Shown piece after piece: positions 6,430 through 8,088 of a stretch of DNA of 8,088 nt. The DNA lies in the NCBI GenBank assembly GCA_021821225.1, contig JAKACR010000122.1, positions 1 through 8,088 of the forward strand. The letters are read 5' to 3'. Positions within the stretch are counted from its first letter, which is position 1. Each line of letters starts with the position of its first letter. The stretch is from Bacillota bacterium (GTDB lineage: Bacteria; Bacillota; Bacilli; Alicyclobacillales; SLC66). The translations under genes were made by a program, and so were the position numbers. Under the pieces are notes generated by a model that had not been told where the DNA came from, made no database searches, and saw only the letters and a list, made by a program, of their open reading frames with translations.

Positions 6430-7353
6430 TCACTTCAGATACGGCAAGAGGGCAATGACACCGGTAACGGTGAAGATGCTGAACAGGGTGGAGGAAAACA
6501 CGACTTGTGAGGCGAGATCCGGCTCATTGTCAAATTCCACCGCCAGGAGCATGCTGTTGAGCGACGTCGGCACGGCGGCCGAGAGGATGAGCGCCTGCCC
6601 AGTGAGGCCACTGATTCCGAAGAATCGAACCACAAGAAACGCGAGCGCAGGGCTGACCAAAAGGCGCAGAGTGTTTGAAAGCAGGACATCGGTCAACCGG
6701 AACGACCAGCGCATGGCACCCAGTTGCATGCCGAGCGTGATCAGCGCAAAAGCGATAAATCCGTCCACGAGGTCGTGCAGCGGGATCATGATGGGCTCAG
6801 GCACGGTGATGCGCAGGACGCGCAGGAGGATCGCGAGGGGTATGGCGTAGATAGAGGGTAGGCGCAGGATCGTACGGAGGATGTCGCGCCACTTCAATTT
6901 ATGCGCGTTGACGCTATAGACGCCGTACGTGTTCGGCAATACATTTTGAATCAGCATGATGACCACCTGAATGGAAAGAGCGAACGGGTTGGCGTGGAAC
7001 ACAAGATGATTCAGCGGAATGCCGTAGTTCGCACTGTTATAAAACAGAGCGCTGTTGCGCATGGCGCTCCTCATGCCGCCGCGATACCGACGCAATCGAA
7101 CGACGGCTTCCGTCACCAACATAAGACTGCCAAAAAACACCGCGTAGAACAGCAGAACCCGCTCCAGAACAGCGCCTGTAATCGTTGTCTGATCGAGTTC
7201 CGTGAAGACAAGGGCCGGTGAGAACAGGTAGAAAAGCAGCTTCGTCATCGTTTTTACTTCGAGATGAAAGATACGCTGCAGTGTCATGCCAGCTGCGATC
7301 ATCAGGCATAGCGGGATGATGTTTTGAACGAGGATGTGCGTGAAGTAAGTCAT
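6430..7353 (-). CDS. AEC-family transporter (auxin efflux carrier/malate permease type)
   Basis: A 307-residue integral membrane protein of the AEC family (bacterial MdcF/malate-permease relatives), normal in length for its usual ten membrane segments. Recognisable marks are the hydrophobic N-terminus starting MTYFTHILVQNIIPL, NSANYGIPL (106-114), LITLGMQLG (204-212) and the conserved C-terminal third containing SAAVPTSLNSMLLA (258-271). The frame is open further upstream to 7497, but that part lies inside the MFS gene and is not hydrophobic, so ATG 7351-7353 is the start. This ATG shares a 4-base ATGA overlap with the MFS stop; no strong ribosome site precedes it, which suggests translational coupling. 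Members move small carboxylates, so a sugar acid or its breakdown product is plausible, but direction and substrate cannot be read from sequence. Confidence 0.88.
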   Translation of the reverse strand: MTYFTHILVQNIIPLCLMIAAGMTLQRIFHLEVKTMTKLLFYLFSPALVFTELDQTTITGAVLERVLLFYAVFFGSLMLVTEAVVRLRRYRGGMRSAMRNSALFYNSANYGIPLNHLVFHANPFALSIQVVIMLIQNVLPNTYGVYSVNAHKLKWRDILRTILRLPSIYAIPLAILLRVLRITVPEPIMIPLHDLVDGFIAFALITLGMQLGAMRWSFRLTDVLLSNTLRLLVSPALAFLVVRFFGISGLTGQALILSAAVPTSLNSMLLAVEFDNEPDLASQVVFSSTLFSIFTVTGVIALLPYLK

Positions 7354-8088
7354 GGAACACGCGTCTTGAGTCGTTCCGACGTGGTGGCAAGGGGTTTCTT
7401 GCCTTGAATCCACAACACAGCCAGCAGGGAGGCCGCCAAACTGACGACTGAAATGATCCAAAACCCCACGCTTAGTCCAAGCGTGGCACTGGCCCAACCG
7501 ACAAATACAGGGCCGCCAAACATCCCCAGCGAGTAGATCGCCTGAAAGAAGCCCATGGCCGTGGCTCTGCGTTTCGCGGGAACACCTGCGATCGCCAACC
7601 CCATCAGGATGGGCATGGACAGACCTTGGCCAAATCCGTTGACCGCCTGGGTGACAAATAACAGACCCACGGTTTGCGTCAAGGGGATGGCAGCCGTTGC
7701 GGCCGCGCCAATGATGAAACCGATGGACGCGGTGAAGCGAGGACCCATGCGTTTCGCGATGACGGCGCCGCTGATATACCCTGCGATCGCGTTTGGCAGC
7801 GTGGACACCAACATGAGAAGTCCCAGTTGTGCCTTGGAAGCGCCGATATCTGCCGCATACAGGGGCGTAAAGCCAAACATCGTGGTAAATGTCACGGCCT
7901 GCGCGAGCACGGCCAACAGCGACACGGAGAGCAGTCGCCAGTCGCCACCCATTTTGGCAAGGTCTAAAATTGTGGCTGTCTCGCCGCGCGGCATGCTCGG
8001 TTCGACGAGCCAGGCTGCGTACAGCAGACCGATTAATCCGCCTGCAGCACCCAAATAAAACGGGGCATGCCAGCCTAATGATTGGGCG
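7350..8088 (-). CDS. Major facilitator superfamily transporter (partial, N-terminus beyond the window)
   Basis: The frame is open from the right edge (codon 8085-8087) to TGA 7350-7352, giving 245 residues of what is normally about 400. The visible part starts SLGWHAPFYLGAAGGLIGLLYA, which fits the end of the N-terminal half; the central loop (SMPRGETATILDLAKMGGDW) and the six-helix C-terminal half follow. The second motif-A-like loop reads GAVIAKRMGPR, with alanine where aspartate is usual. A glycine-rich helix with GFFQAIYSLGMFGGPVF fits a late helix. The in-frame TTG at 8054 is not the true start because homologous sequence continues upstream. It is the upstream partner of the AEC permease. 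Drug or sugar/organic-acid transport are both possible; the substrate cannot be told. Confidence 0.9.
   Translation of the reverse strand, partial: AQSLGWHAPFYLGAAGGLIGLLYAAWLVEPSMPRGETATILDLAKMGGDWRLLSVSLLAVLAQAVTFTTMFGFTPLYAADIGASKAQLGLLMLVSTLPNAIAGYISGAVIAKRMGPRFTASIGFIIGAAATAAIPLTQTVGLLFVTQAVNGFGQGLSMPILMGLAIAGVPAKRRATAMGFFQAIYSLGMFGGPVFVGWASATLGLSVGFWIISVVSLAASLLAVLWIQGKKPLATTSERLKTRVP

Noticed and set aside
7555..8058. Open frame of 167 codons on the + strand opposite the MFS gene
   Set aside because: The - strand frame encodes recognisable MFS helices and motifs; the + strand product has no family features and no good ribosome site.

Overview
The window looks like a catabolic region of a moderately GC-rich bacterium. 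Purine-rich Shine-Dalgarno sites, GTG starts, tight gene packing and family resemblances fit a Bacillota member, perhaps Alicyclobacillus-like. That assignment is a guess from style; there is no rRNA or marker gene here. I see no mobile element, CRISPR array, tRNA or phage gene.

Left edge (1-300): the first 87 bases appear to encode the last 28 residues of a ROK-family protein (sugar kinase or NagC/XylR-type repressor). About 200 non-coding bases follow, with a 6+6 bp inverted repeat and a strong ribosome binding site, but no convincing sigma-A promoter.

Centre (301-6375): five genes on the + strand with gaps of 51 bp or less, almost certainly one operon. In order they are a Gfo/Idh/MocA NAD(P)-dependent dehydrogenase, a UxaB-like (polyol long-chain dehydrogenase family) ketouronate reductase, a xylose-isomerase-like TIM-barrel isomerase/epimerase (ATGA overlap with the reductase), a LarA-like DUF2088 protein that keeps the nickel-pincer-cofactor residues, and a UxaC-like uronate isomerase. 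UxaC plus UxaB give the first two steps of hexuronate breakdown (aldouronate to ketouronate to aldonate). The usual next enzymes (altronate/mannonate dehydratase, KDG kinase, KDPG aldolase) are not here. The LarA homologue stands where they might be expected, and could epimerise the aldonate at C2 so that it leaves by another route, such as gluconate. The Gfo dehydrogenase and TIM-barrel enzyme could supply the free uronate, for example by an oxidation-based attack on a glycoside or inositol-type substrate. This combined scheme is inference; the family assignments are well supported.

Right edge (6430-8088): two convergent genes on the - strand, a major facilitator transporter (cut by the window end) and an AEC-family permease, share a 4-bp ATGA overlap. 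They end 54 bp from the catabolic operon and may move carboxylates or sugars, but nothing in the sequence fixes their substrates.
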